Shown here one piece after another: positions 30,322-41,857 of a stretch of 64,000 bases of DNA. Both the position numbers and the translations under genes were made by a program. The stretch comes from Fragilaria crotonensis (Eukaryota > Bacillariophyta > Fragilariophyceae > Fragilariales > Fragilariaceae): assembly GCA_022925895.1 (NCBI GenBank), contig JAKSYS010000003.1:124001-188000 (forward strand), in the 5' to 3' direction. The notes under the pieces were generated by a model. It was not told where the DNA came from and ran no database searches. It saw only the letters and a list, made by a program, of their open reading frames with translations. Position 1 is the stretch's first letter; every line of letters begins with the position of its first letter.

Positions 30322-33222
30322 TCAACATCCTTCGCAGGAAGTATCTCTCACCAGAAGAAGGGAAGCACTGTAGAGGCGAGACACAGTGGGGAATGTCTGC
30401 CGGTGATTGGGCGTCGTACCCAGCACTTCGACACCAGCACTTTTCCATGTGTAGTGTTGTGGGATGTCATGATAAAGGAACTGGCGAGCATACTGATCAT
30501 GCCGATTGAGGTCCAACCAGGCAGTCAATTGTGTACAGGGTGGTCCTCTTGCAAGCACTTGAGCAACATTTTCATTTTCCTCAAAAACCACTGATTGCTG
30601 ATTGGGAAGATGGAACATTAGGCGCATCACATTGGGCTTCTCTGAATGTAGACGAAGGCTGAAGAGGCGCCAGCATGCCTCTGATGCAGAGACATAACGT
30701 CCATCAAGATAGAGCTTGATCTCATCAACATCTTCCCCCATCTGGACTGCAGCACGGTCGTGTCCCTTGTATACATACTTGTAGAGGTACTTGACGGCCT
30801 GCACTGAATTGCACACCTCAACATTGATATGACAATCATACTTCTTGGTAAGATGGCAATTATATGGCACAACCCAGCGGTTGTCCAACTCAGCTCCTCG
30901 AACAGTTACAGTCCTTCCATCATCACGTCGATGATATTGAGGAATCCATCATCATTGAGTGTTGTCTCATCTTGAAAGGGCCGGGGATACTTGTCCTTGC
31001 ATTCACCTGCTGGCTTTGTAGAACTATTACAACACTTCAAATTTTTCCATCGATTGGAAACTTTGGTGCCACAGGGCCCATGCAACATACACCTCTTCAC
31101 AGTTGCAAAAGTTCAGGATCTATCAATGCATCTGGGATCTCAGCTGAAACAATATGGTCAATGTCAGATTCTGTGCGCGGTTTGTCATTCTCTGCCAAAA
31201 TGACCAGTACATGTGCATGTGGCAATCCTCGCTTCTGAAATTCGATGGTGTAGATAGCAGCCACAACCCTTCCAAGCACTTGCCGCTTCTGGAGGTCAAA
31301 CATCATCTCTGTAAATTTGAGATGGAACACTCGTGCCACCAAATCTGGTCTGTCATTTACAGTTTGGCCAGGAAGAAGGTTTTCAACAACTTCTGGCCAC
31401 TGCGGATTGGTTGTCATTGTAATAAAGAGGTCTGGCTTGCCCATTCGGCGCACAATTGCCAATGCATCCTGGCAAAGCTGGTGCATGTTTCTTGCACTTC
31501 AATGTGAGATGAAGGCAGAATGATTCGTCGCCCCAGCTGTCGAGTGTTTGTCACATCCTCACCAGCAACAGCATCTGCAATGCCTTGATAAAGTTCAGCA
31601 CGCAATCTTGGTTGATTAAGACGGATGAAATTAAGGCGGCCTTGTTCCACTTGGGCATAGCAGTCCACAATGTATTGGTGAAAAGCTTCCTGCAAAGTGA
31701 AGGTGATTGGAGAACTGAGCAGCAGGTCGTACAAAAGCCGAAATGCAGCATGCATGAGGCAAGTTAATCTTGTCAAATGTGGAGTCGTAGCATTTGGACC
31801 AGTTTGCATCATGCCAGGATGCCAGCCTCTTGGGAGCCTGTTGGAAAAAGGAGTACATATGCCAGTGGAGAATAGTCGGGATGGAGCTCTGAGATTGACT
31901 GAATTGCTCCAGCACGAAGCAATACTCGAATATCACGGTTACCTGAACCTTCGTCAGGAAGAATCACAGCTACCTCACTGGAACTTGGTGCATTGTACCG
32001 TCTGTTGTCCAATTCAGGTTGATCCAGGATATGCATTGCAACATTGTGGCCAGGCAATTCAACATCATGATTACCATCAGTATTACTGGCCAAGGTTTCC
32101 TCATCAAGAGCTTGCTTGAATAATCCATACAGCCGGTTTTGATTCTGAATCATTTGCTGCAATAAAACCAAAGTATTCCTGTCCAAGGTATTCAAATGAT
32201 GTAAACGATTGTCCACCTCATGGTTAGTGTCATAGAAATAGAGTTGTGCAAAAGCAGGATGCTGTCCAGGTTCTGGGAGCAATGATCCTAACCGGTGGTA
32301 CATTGAGCCATGAATGCGAAAAGTATAAATTCCACAACTCCTATCAATCAAAGCATCATCCACATTAGCGCCTATTGAGGCAAAACTCAAGGCAGAGTTG
32401 TAGGCACGGATGTGTGGCATGAACAATTCATGTGCATGAAAAAGATCCATCAACACATTTGGTGTGGGATCGAGAGGGAGGAGAGATACCTTGCCCTTGG
32501 CACAGCAAGATGAAAAGTAGCCCCTTTCAGACCTTGATTCATTTGGAAAATGCAGTGCAGAGCAGCCCTGACATTCAACTGTGCATGGGCCAAGGACATG
32601 ACGTGCTGGAGCAGGAGCAGATGAATAGGCTGCGCCATTGGTGCGTTGGCAACTTTGGCGTGTTTGTCTCATGTGCTCTTGGTGCTGAGTGGTGATGGCA
32701 GCCATCTGTGTGGCAGCAACAGGGTCACCTTCTTGAGATCTCTGGAGGCGCTCCAGGCGTGTTTGTCTCATCTGCTCTTGGTTCCTAGTGGTGATGGCAG
32801 CCATCTGTGTGGCAGCAACAGGGTCACCTTCTTGAGATCTCTGGAGGCGCCAGGCGTGTTTGTCTCATGTTCTCTTGGTGCTGAGTGGTGATGGCAGCCA
32901 TCTGTGTGACAGCAACAGGGTCACCTTCTTGAGATCTCTGGAGGCGCTCCAGGCGTGTTTGTCTCTTCTGCTCACGGTTCCTGGTGGTGATGGTGGCCAT
33001 CTGTGTGACAGCAACAGGGTCACCTTCTTGAGATCTCTGGAGGTGCTCCAGGCGTGTTTGTCTCTTCTGCTCACGGTTCCTGGTGGTGATGGCGGCCATC
33101 TGTGTGGCAGCTACAGGGTCACCACCTTCTTCTTGGGACAGGTTGCGAAGTTTGGCACGCCTTTTCCTTGCTGCAATGGCAGCTGGCTTTGTTGATAGTG
33201 AATGTTTACTTGGGTGTGACAT
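30322..33222 (-). pseudogene. Helitron 2 left copy: Rep (HUH) region, split by frame changes
   Basis: The start is the ATG at 33222 (MSHPSKHSLSTKPAAIAARK). Five 33-residue units (RLQRSQEGDPVAATQMAAIT type, 99 bp) follow, then the zinc-knuckle (CQGCSALHF...CCAKGKVSLL), the Helitron-like N domain (FMPHIRAYNSALSFASIGAN), the HUH motif in RGLPHAHVLVI (about 31210) and the two-tyrosine motif KYLYKYVYKGHD (about 30765-30800). The coding sequence is spread over at least five frame segments, with one- or two-base differences from the right copy. Rep cuts and joins the transposon ends. Confidence 0.8.
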
Positions 33223-33771
33223 AATGGTTATATGCTGATTGGAAAGAATTGGAAGCAAGGAATTATGTGAGCGGTACAATTACTGTAGGTGTATGAGGTA
33301 CTGGAGTCTACAGTACAGCGTACAGTACCATACTGTACAGTACTCGGAGTACATCTTATAGTGAGTGAGTGTATGAGGTACTGGAGTACAATGTAGAGTC
33401 GTAACAGGGACTACAGTACAGCCAGCGTACAGTACTGTGCAATGACCACCAATAATACAACTTCACGACGCAACCCGCCGTTAATTAAGCGTTATTTTTC
33501 AAAAAACCAAAACACCCACCGTTAATAAAACGTTATCTGAGTAAGGGATGGCTTTTGTATTCAAAAAATTTGCGTTCATGGGGGGGCCAAGCACCAATAC
33601 TGGCGAAGCTTCTTGGTTACTGTTACTTTCAGTACTCAACCCTGGCGAAGCTCCGTAGTGAAAAAATTCAGACAGTATTCATTTGATCCAGTACCCCAGA
33701 GTGGTCATACTCCGTAACAGACGGACGCACGCACGCACACACGCACACAATTAATTTATAATATAGTAGGA

Positions 33772-34324
33772 TATAATGTGAATACCTTGGTGAACTTCCC
33801 CTGTAGTTGTCGTGCGAATTGTGCCATGCTACTCCGACCTCCGACCATACGTTACTCGGAGTACGACGTACGTTCTTTTGTCTATAACACCTGGGACTTC
33901 TAAATAAGATTGATTCTGGGACTGCCACGAGTGAATACGAAGATTTTTCTCTTATAATCAGCCAATACATGATTACATGATACAAATCACATATTTATTT
34001 ATTCATATGTTACATAAAATAATATAGATTATACACATGTTGCATTATTCAACAATAAGTATTCTTCCATCTACATGATATGTATACATTGATTTCCCGG
34101 GACTACAATGACTACGGTTACAGCATTGATGTACTATACTGTACATAGTGTCAGAACTTGAATTTTTGACAAAGCGCATATGCAGCATGTGTCTTATTCG
34201 ATTTTTTAGCGTCTCGAATCTTGAGTAGACTATGCGCATACGACGTCCTTATCTTGCGACGAGGACGCGGGAGTAGGCCCCGCCAGACAATTGTGTTCAA
34301 TGTTGCTCATGAAACGTCCTTGGA
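33772..34324. other. Unique spacer between Helitron 2 left copy and the Helitron 1-type tail
   Basis: AT-rich sequence without a gene. It is the left flank of the head-to-head pair's spacer. CGCACGCACGCACACACGCA at 33725-33744 lies just inside the left Helitron, not here. Confidence 0.4.
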
Positions 34325-34608
34325 GTACCTTAGTTTATGTACTGTATGTACAGATGTTACGACAATTACTGTCTCAAAATACAACTATGCATATAGAAGA
34401 TTATGACCGTTTTTTTGCACTCCCCAAACAGTATGACATACAACTACTTGCACCTGGTAGCTACACAGTAACACAAATTACTGTATTCAAATTCAACTAT
34501 TGTCATACACTCTACTACGTACCAGTACAACAATAAACTGAAGACTAAAACACTTCAAACATCCACACAGAATCAACGCGGCCCTTGGGCCGCACAGATC
34601 CAGTCTGG
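34325..34608 (+). mobile_element. Helitron 1-type 3' tail with terminal hairpin
   Basis: The first half matches 24985-25110 (see there). The second half ends ATCAACGCGGCCCTTGGGCC, i.e. hairpin GCGGCC...GGCCGC at 34578-34593, then ACAGATCCAGTCTGG, with CTGG at 34605-34608 followed by T. Hairpin plus CTRR marks a Helitron 3' end. It may be the true right end of Helitron 1. Confidence 0.55.
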
Positions 34609-35147
34609 TTACATAATAAGATTTTCTTTTCGGTCCGGACGAAATACTGCCGTAGCCCAGATACGGAAAGCCCGGCCAGACAATTGTCGTCCCAGTCATT
34701 TAACGTCTCTATTGGCGTACGAAACTATTAGTACTCACTTTACATAATAAAGCCCGCCCGGCCAGACAATTGTAGTCCCTGTCATTTAACGTCTCTGTTG
34801 CCGGACGAAACTATTAGTACTCATTGCCGTAGCCATACAGTGTATGTACCGATACTACTGAAGCAATGAGTACCGATACTACCGGTCCGGACGAAATACT
34901 GCCGTAGCCCAGATAGGGAAAGCCCGGCCAGACAATTGTCGTCCCAGTCATTTAACGTCTCTATTGCCGGACGAAACTATACATATTAGTACTCATTGCC
35001 GTAGGCATACAGTGTATGTACCGATACCACTGAAGCAATGAGTTCCGGCGATACTACAGTACTGAAACAACCACACTACCAGCACAACAATAAACTCCGC
35101 CAGTAGCCCAGATCAACGCGGCCTTGGGCCGCGCATATCCAGTCTGG
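34609..35147 (+). mobile_element. Family-R repeat copy C
   Basis: Same modules as copy A, but with only two of the duplicated blocks and a TACATAATAAGATTTTC start directly after the preceding CTGG. It ends with the hairpin GCGGCC-TTG-GGCCGC (35118-35132) and CTGG (35144-35147). The following T belongs to the TA flank of the MITE below. No coding capacity. Confidence 0.6.
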
Positions 35148-35149
35148 TA

Positions 35150-35914
35150 CTCCCTCCGTCCGGATATAGCAGTCCCAACTAATATTTTAAAGGGGTTCCC
35201 ATCCGGTGTCTTTCAGTCATTTGGACGTAGGCTTTTGGTATCTTTCTACACGTTGGCGAGGCATGCGCTCTCTCAACCGACGCTACTTAGAGAAATTTCC
35301 GCATTGTGACAAAAAATTCCGCATAATTTGCATTCCATACGTCATGTTGAATGAAACACATGGAAACGGAACAGTATTCAAAGTAATGGCCACTAATAGT
35401 TACATAAAGTTTTGAATGAGCCTTGTATGAGGAAAAGTGTCCTTGCAATTCGAGACACGATTTTTAATTAATCAAATCCGTTAGTTTTTCCTATATGGTG
35501 CGATATTGATTTAGTAAGCACATAAAAGGGGTGAACAATGACCGTTAATGACTTCATGCAAAACTACCGTCAGTACTGCAACCTTTCAGGTATCACAGCG
35601 TTCTGTAAACGATTTTTTTTGTTTAGCCCCCAGTACGTTTTGTGTTCGTCATGTATAGTTGAAAAAGTCGTAACGGAAGCTTTGGGACCGGGGAGGTCAT
35701 CTGCGCGAGTTAAAGCCTTAAGAAAAATTTATTTCGAAAATTGCGACCTGAAAACTCAATTTTGAACATTCAGATCGAAACGCATGCATTTGATGTTATA
35801 CATAGATCGATAGTGTTCATTTAGAGCAATGCAAATGACATGACGTTTCGGTGAAATGCCAGAATTTTCTCGACTGAAAGTTTAAGTGGGACTACTATAT
35901 TCGGACGGAGGGAG
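35150..35914. mobile_element. 765-bp TA-flanked MITE with Stowaway-like ends
   Basis: The left end CTCCCTCCGTCCGGATATAG and the inverted right end CTCCCTCCGTCCGAATATAG continue as GCAGTCCCA and TAGTCCCAC. That makes a terminal inverted repeat of about 28 bp with two or three mismatches. TA lies on both sides (35148-35149, 35915-35916). The first 12 bases match the plant Stowaway MITE terminus as I know it. The longest internal frame (35538-35765) does not look like a transposase, so it must move by a Tc1/mariner-type enzyme elsewhere. Confidence 0.85.
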
Positions 35915-35916
35915 TA

Positions 35917-36220
35917 TCACGTTAATACTTTGTACGGGACATACGCCTATGATAGCCACAATACGTTACGTACTACTACTGAACCTGGTGTATAAAACAC
36001 CGTATAACGTATAACCTATAAGTAACGCGATAACGTGACAACGCGATGACGCACAATATTTCTGGACGTCCCGCCAAATGCTAACTGTGTACTAGGTACT
36101 AGTACTACAGTACCAGGTGCAGTACCTCGTACTGGAGTACTGGAGTTCTTTCTACGACGGTATTAGCAGTCCGTAGTGCGTAGCGACCATCAGGGATAAT
36201 GCACAATAGAATTTTAGCTA
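35917..36220. other. Spacer between the MITE and Helitron 2 right copy
   Basis: GTAC- and TAACG-rich sequence (GTATAACGTATAACC), no gene. It was probably the original upstream region of the gene at 41858 before Helitron 2 landed. Confidence 0.4.
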
Positions 36221-36769
36221 TCCTACTATATTATAAATTAATTGTGTGCGTGTGTGCGTGCGTGCGTCCGTCTGTTACGGAGTATGACCACTCTGGGGTA
36301 CTGGATCAAATGAATACTGTCTGAATTTTTTCACTACGGAGCTTCGCCAGGGTTGAGTACTGAAAGTAACAGTAACCAAGAAGCTTCGCCAGTATTGGTG
36401 CTTGGCCCCCCCATGAACGCAAATTTTTTGAATACAAAAGCCATCCCTTACTCAGATAACGTTTTATTAACGGTGGGTGTTTTGGTTTTTTGAAAAATAA
36501 CGCTTAATTAACGGCGGGTTGCGTCGTGAAGTTGTATTATTGGTGGTCATTGCACAGTACTGTACGCTGGCTGTACTGTAGTCCCTGTTACGACTCTACA
36601 TTGTACTCCAGTACCTCATACACTCACTCACTATAAGATGTACTCCGAGTACTGTACAGTATGGTACTGTACGCTGTACTGTAGACTCCAGTACCTCATA
36701 CACCTACAGTAATTGTACCGCTCACATAATTCCTTGCTTCCAATTCTTTCCAATCAGCATATAACCATT

Positions 36770-39722
36770 ATGTCACACCCAAGTAAACATTCACTATCAA
36801 CAAAGCCAGCTGCCATTGCAGCAAGGAAAAGGCGTGCCAAACTTCGCAACCTGTCCCAAGAAGAAGGTGGTGACCCTGTAGCTGCCACACAGATGGCCGC
36901 CATCACCACCAGGAACCGTGAGCAGAAGAGACAAACACGTCTGGAGCACCTCCAGAGATCTCAAGAAGGTGACCCTGTTGCTGTCACACAGATGGCCACC
37001 ATCACCACCAGGAACCGTGAGCAGAAGAGACAAACACGTCTGGAGCGCCTCCAGAGATCTCAAGAAGGTGACCCTGTTGCTGTCACACAGATGGCTGCCA
37101 TCACCACTCAGCACCAAGAGAACATGAGACAAACACGTCTGGAGCGCCTCCAGAGATCTCAAGAAGGTGACCCTGTTGCTGCCACACAGATGGCTGCCAT
37201 CACCACTAGGAACCAAGAGCAGATGAGACAAACACGTCTGGAGCGCCTCCAGAGATCTCAAGAAGGTGACCCTGTTGCTGCCACACAGATGGCTGCCATC
37301 ACCACTCAGCACCAAGAGCACATGAGACAAACACGCCAAAGTTGCCAACGCACCAATGGCGCAGCCTATTCATCTGCTCCTGCTCCAGCACGTCATGTCC
37401 TTGGCCCATGCACAGTTGAATGTCAGGGCTGCTCTGCACTGCATTTTCCAAATGAATCAAGGTCTGAAAGGGGCTACTTTTCATCTTGCTGTGCCAAGGG
37501 CAAGGTATCTCTCCTCCCTCTCGATCCCACACCAAATGTGTTGATGGATCTTTTCATGCACATGAATTGTTCATGCCACACATCCGTGCCTACAACTCTG
37601 CCTTGAGTTTTGCCTCAATAGGCGCTAATGTGGATGATGCTTTGATTGATAGGAGTTGTGGAATTTATACTTTTCGCATTCATGGCTCAATGTACCACCG
37701 GTTAGGATCATTGCTCCCAGAACCTGGACAGCATCCTGCTTTTGCACAACTCTATTTCTATGACACTAACCATGAGGTGGACAATCGTTTACATCATTTG
37801 AATACCTTGGACAGGAATACTTTGGTTTTATTGCAGCAAATGATTCAGAATCAAAACCGGCTGTATGGATTATTCAAGCAAGCTCTTGATGAGGAAACCT
37901 TGGCCAGTAATACTGATGGTAATCATGATGTTGAATTGCCTGGCCACAATGTTGCAATGCATATCCTGGATCAACCTGAATTGGACAACAGACGGTACAA
38001 TGCACCAAGTTCCAGTGAGGTAGCTGTGATTCTTCCTGACGAAGGTTCAGGTAACCGTGATATTCAGTATTGCTTCGTGCTGGAGCAATTCAGTCAATCT
38101 CAGAGCTCCATCCCGACTATTCTCCACTGGCATATGTACTCCTTTTTCCAACAGGCTCCCCAAGAGGCTGGCATCCTGGCATGATGCAAACTGGTCCAAA
38201 TGCTACGACTCCACATTTGACAAGATTAACTTGCCTCATGCATGCTGCATTTCGGCTTTTTGTGCGACCTGCTGCTCAGTTCTCCAATCACCTTCACTTT
38301 GCAGGAAGCTGTTTCACCAATACATTGTGGACTGCTATGCCCAAGTGGAACAAGGCCGTCTTAATTTCATCCGTCTTAATCAACCAAGATTGCGTGCTGA
38401 ACTTTATCAAGGCATTGCAGATGCTGTTGCTGGTGAGGATGTGACAAACACTCGACAGCTGGGGCGACGAATCATTCTGCCTTCATCTCACATTGGAAGT
38501 GCAAGAAACATGCACCAGCTTTGCCAGGATGCATTGGCAATTGTGCGCCGAATGGGCAAGCCAGACCTCTTTATTACAATGACAACCAATCCGCAGTGGC
38601 CAGAAGTTGTTGAAAACCTTCTTCCTGGCCAAACTGTAAATGACAGACCAGATTTGGTGGCACGAGTGTTCCATCTCAAATTTACAGAGATGATGTTTGA
38701 CCTCCAGAAGCGGCAAGTGCTTGGAAGGGTTGTGGCTGCTATCTACACCATCGAATTTCAGAAGCGAGGATTGCCACATGCACATGTACTGGTCATTTTG
38801 GCAGAGAATGACAAACCGCGCACAGAATCTGACATTGACCATATTGTTTCAGCTGAGATCCCAGATGCATTGATAGATCCTGAACTTTTGCAACTGTGAA
38901 GAGGTGTATGTTGCATGGGCCCTGTGGCACCAAAGTTTCCCCAATCGATGGAAAAATTTGAAGTGTTGTAATAGTTCTACAAAGCCAGCAGGTGAATGCA
39001 AGGACAAGTATCCCGGCCCTTTCAAGATGAGACAACACTCAATGATGATGGATTCCCTCAATATCATCGGCGTGATGATGGAAGGACTGTAACTGTTCGA
39101 GGCTGAGTTGGACAACCGCTGGGTTGTGCCATATAATTGCCATCTTACCAAGAAGTATGATTGTCATATCAATGTTGAGGTGTGCAATTCAGTGCAGGCC
39201 GTCAAGTACCTCTACAAGTATGTATACAAGGGACACGACCGTGCTGCAGTCCAGATGGGGGAAGATGTTGATGAGATCAAGCTCTATCTTGATGGACGTT
39301 ATGTCTCTGCATCAGAGGCATGCTGGCGCCTCTTCAGCCTTCGTCTACATTCAGAGAAGCCCAATGTGATGCGCCTAATGTTCCATCTTCCCAATCAGCA
39401 ATCAGTGGTTTTTGAGGAAAATGAAAATGTTGCTCAAGTGCTTGCAAGAGGACCACCCTGTACACAATTGACTGCCTGGTTGGACCTCAATCGGCATGAT
39501 CAGTATGCTCGCCAGTTCCTTTATCATGACATCCCACAACACTACACATGGAAAAGTGCTGGTGTCGAGAAGTGCTGGGTACGACGCTCCAATCACCGGC
39601 AGACATTCCCCACTGTGTCTCGCCTCTACAGTGCTTCCCCTTCTTCTGGTGAGAGATACTTCCTGCGAAGGATGTTGACTGTAGTGAAAGGTGCAACAAG
39701 CTTTGAAGCTCTGAACCGTTGA
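36770..39722 (+). pseudogene. Helitron 2 right copy: Rep (HUH) region, split by frame changes
   Basis: Same architecture as the left copy: ATG at 36770, five 99-bp units at about 36,865-37,345, zinc-knuckle, Helitron-like N domain, HUH (H-A-H at 38777-38785 within RGLPHAHVLVI) and paired tyrosines in KYLYKYVYKGHD (39201-39240). Coding is broken into at least five open segments, at partly different places from the left copy (for example near 38,060 and 38,310). The two copies therefore carry independent small indels. Confidence 0.8.
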
Positions 39723-39775
39723 TGATGTACTTTGTCCAACATTTCAAGATGCCTGTCGTACATTGGGTCTTCTAG

Positions 39776-41597
39776 ATGATGATACTGAGTGGCATCGAGC
39801 CATGCAGGAAGCCACACAGACACTCTCCCAGCAAGGCTCAGAAGACTTTTGCAATCATCCTCTTCAACTGTGATGTCTCTGACCCAAGGTCACTCTATGA
39901 CTCTCACTGGGCTGCCCTGTCAGAAGACTATGCACACCGTCAACCCAGCCTTAGTGAACAACACCTGCAGGACCTCCTTGTGCGTAAACTTGATGCCCTT
40001 CTGGGGATAATGCACAGCCGTTCTGTATTCGAATGGATACCATCCCTCCGCACACTTCTGGTTGAGGAGCATGGGAGTGCCATGGACAACAATTCAGTCA
40101 ACCATTTGTTAGAATTGCAGCTGTCATCATCCAACACTGATATTCAACAGCAGCTGGATCGCCTCCCTCTCCTGAATCTTGAACAGCGTGCTATTTTTGA
40201 TGCTGTACTTGCTTCTGTGAACAACAATGCTGGTACTGAAAATCAGAAAAATGTTTATTTTGTTGATGGACCTGCAGGCTCAGGTAAGACGGAGTTGTTC
40301 AGGATGATCCTTGCCAAGGTGCGCAGTGAAGGGAAGGTTGCCCTTGCAACGGCCATATCAGGCATTGCTGCCTCAAACTTTGCCCCTTTGGGCCGTACTC
40401 TGCACTATATATCCGGGCTTCCAATTCAATTATATGAAACATCCATGTGCAACCTATCAAAAGAGAAGGCAGAAGTTATGAAGGTTGCAAAGATTTTGAT
40501 CATTGATGAGATCACAATGCTTAAGGGTGTTGGTCTTGATGTTCTTTCACAGTCTCTTTGTGATTTACTTGAGCGTAATGATGCTCCATTTGGTGGCTTG
40601 GTTGTCGTCATGGGTGGTGACTTTCGTCAAGTGCTTCCCATACTACGCCATGCTGGAAGAGCTACCACTGTGCATTCAACTGTCCTACAATCCAAAGTCT
40701 GGCAAACATCATCTGTGAATGTAATGCAACTCTCTGAAAATATGCGATTGCGAATGGACTTACAGAACACAAATGCTAACCCAGAGTTCCAAGAAGTACT
40801 TTCCCATTTTGCATCTTTCCTGTTGAGGATCGGCGAGGATATGGAGCCTTCCCCAATAAATCTACCATCTTATATATTCCAGCCTCAGGATACAAACGAA
40901 CTGGTTGAGCATGTGTTTGATGATTTTTCTTCCAATGAACCAGCCTATTGGTCTGAGCGTGCTATTCTATGTCCTAAAAACAAAGATGTTCAAAGAATCA
41001 ATGATATGGTAACCTCAAGGCTACCTCATGATGAACATGTGTTTCTCAGTATTGACAACATCATATCTGAGGAACCTAATGATCCTGCACATACCCTCTA
41101 TCCTCCTGAATTCCTGAACTCTTTGGAGCTATCTGGCCTTCCACCACATTGCCTCACTCTGAAAAAGGCATGTTGGTCATGCTGCTCGAAACCTATCAAG
41201 CACACTCAGCAATGGCACCCGTCTCATTGTTCGCCGTATCTCACAGTCTGTCCTCCAGTGTTTGATTCCTACCACTGCAGAAATTGTGGACATACCACGG
41301 ATTGCTCTCCTATCACCTCAAGATGAGCTGCCATTTGTCTTCAAACGACGTCAGTTTCCAGTTCAACCAGCATATGCAATGACGATCAACAAGAGTCAAG
41401 GTCAAACATTGCGAAGAGTTGGCATTTTCTTGCCACAAGGTGTATTTGCACATGGCCAGCTTTACGTTGCTCTCTCAAGAGTTCGTAACCCACATGATCT
41501 TTTCATATTTACTGATGGTCATCTTCTGCACAACATTGTTTATAAGGAGGTCCTGATATCAAAACTGTGCCCTCAGTATCATCAACAGGATTTGTAA
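39776..41597 (+). CDS. Helitron 2 right copy: PIF1-like helicase, nearly whole
   Basis: One open frame of 516 codons (39776-41326) carries an N-terminal helical part, GPAGSGKTELF (about 40268-40300), LIIDEITML (about 40497), GGDFRQVLP (about 40615) and the 2A region. A frame change near 41190 is followed by the C-terminal segment (41262-41597) with INKSQGQTLRRVGIF and FAHGQLYVALSRVRNPHD. This is the better preserved helicase of the pair. As read, the first frame would end at 41326 without motifs V/VI. Confidence 0.8.
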
Positions 41598-41857
41598 ACA
41601 ACTTCAATACTGTGTATTTTGGCAATCTAAATTAGCAAATTTCTATGAATTTGTCACTTTTTTCCTCATCTAATTGTGTTGTAAAACACATCATTTGCAG
41701 CACGCTTGCCACTACACACAACCGTGCACAACCCATACCGTACATGTATTCCAAAAGTCCGACCGATTGGGAGGCGTGGGTTTTTTCGTTTTTACCGTAC
41801 ACGTATTCCAAAAGTCCGACCAATTGGGAGGCACCCACTAGTTTTTAATAAAGAGCG

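Larger units (their letters stand above)
28161..33771 (-). mobile_element. Helitron 2, left copy
   Basis: On the minus strand it begins TCCTACTATATTATAAATTA (33771 down) after an A and ends CACCCACTAG (28161) before a T. This gives the A^TC...CTRR^T junctions of a canonical Helitron. A small hairpin, TGGG-AGGCA-CCCA, lies next to the 3' end. It is 5,611 bp, nearly identical to the right copy but with scattered substitutions and 1-2-base indels. It encodes Rep and helicase. The empty site on plus would read TTTCTCA-TATAATG. Confidence 0.88.
36221..41841 (+). mobile_element. Helitron 2, right copy
   Basis: It begins TCCTACTATATTATAAATTA after A (36220) and ends CACCCACTAG (41841) before T. It is 5,621 bp and oriented head to head with the left copy, 2,449 bp apart. 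The pre-insertion site would read TTTTAGCTA-TTTTTAATAAAG. Its 3' end is 17 bp from the next gene's ATG. The flanks differ entirely from the left copy's, so these are two separate insertions. Confidence 0.88.

Noticed and set aside
35538-35765. Transposase fragment inside the MITE
   Set aside because: The 75-residue frame has no DDE or helix-turn-helix features and is short.
28161-41841. A single inverted duplication making one giant palindrome
   Set aside because: Similarity stops at the exact Helitron termini on all four sides, and the flanks differ. Two insertions explain it better.
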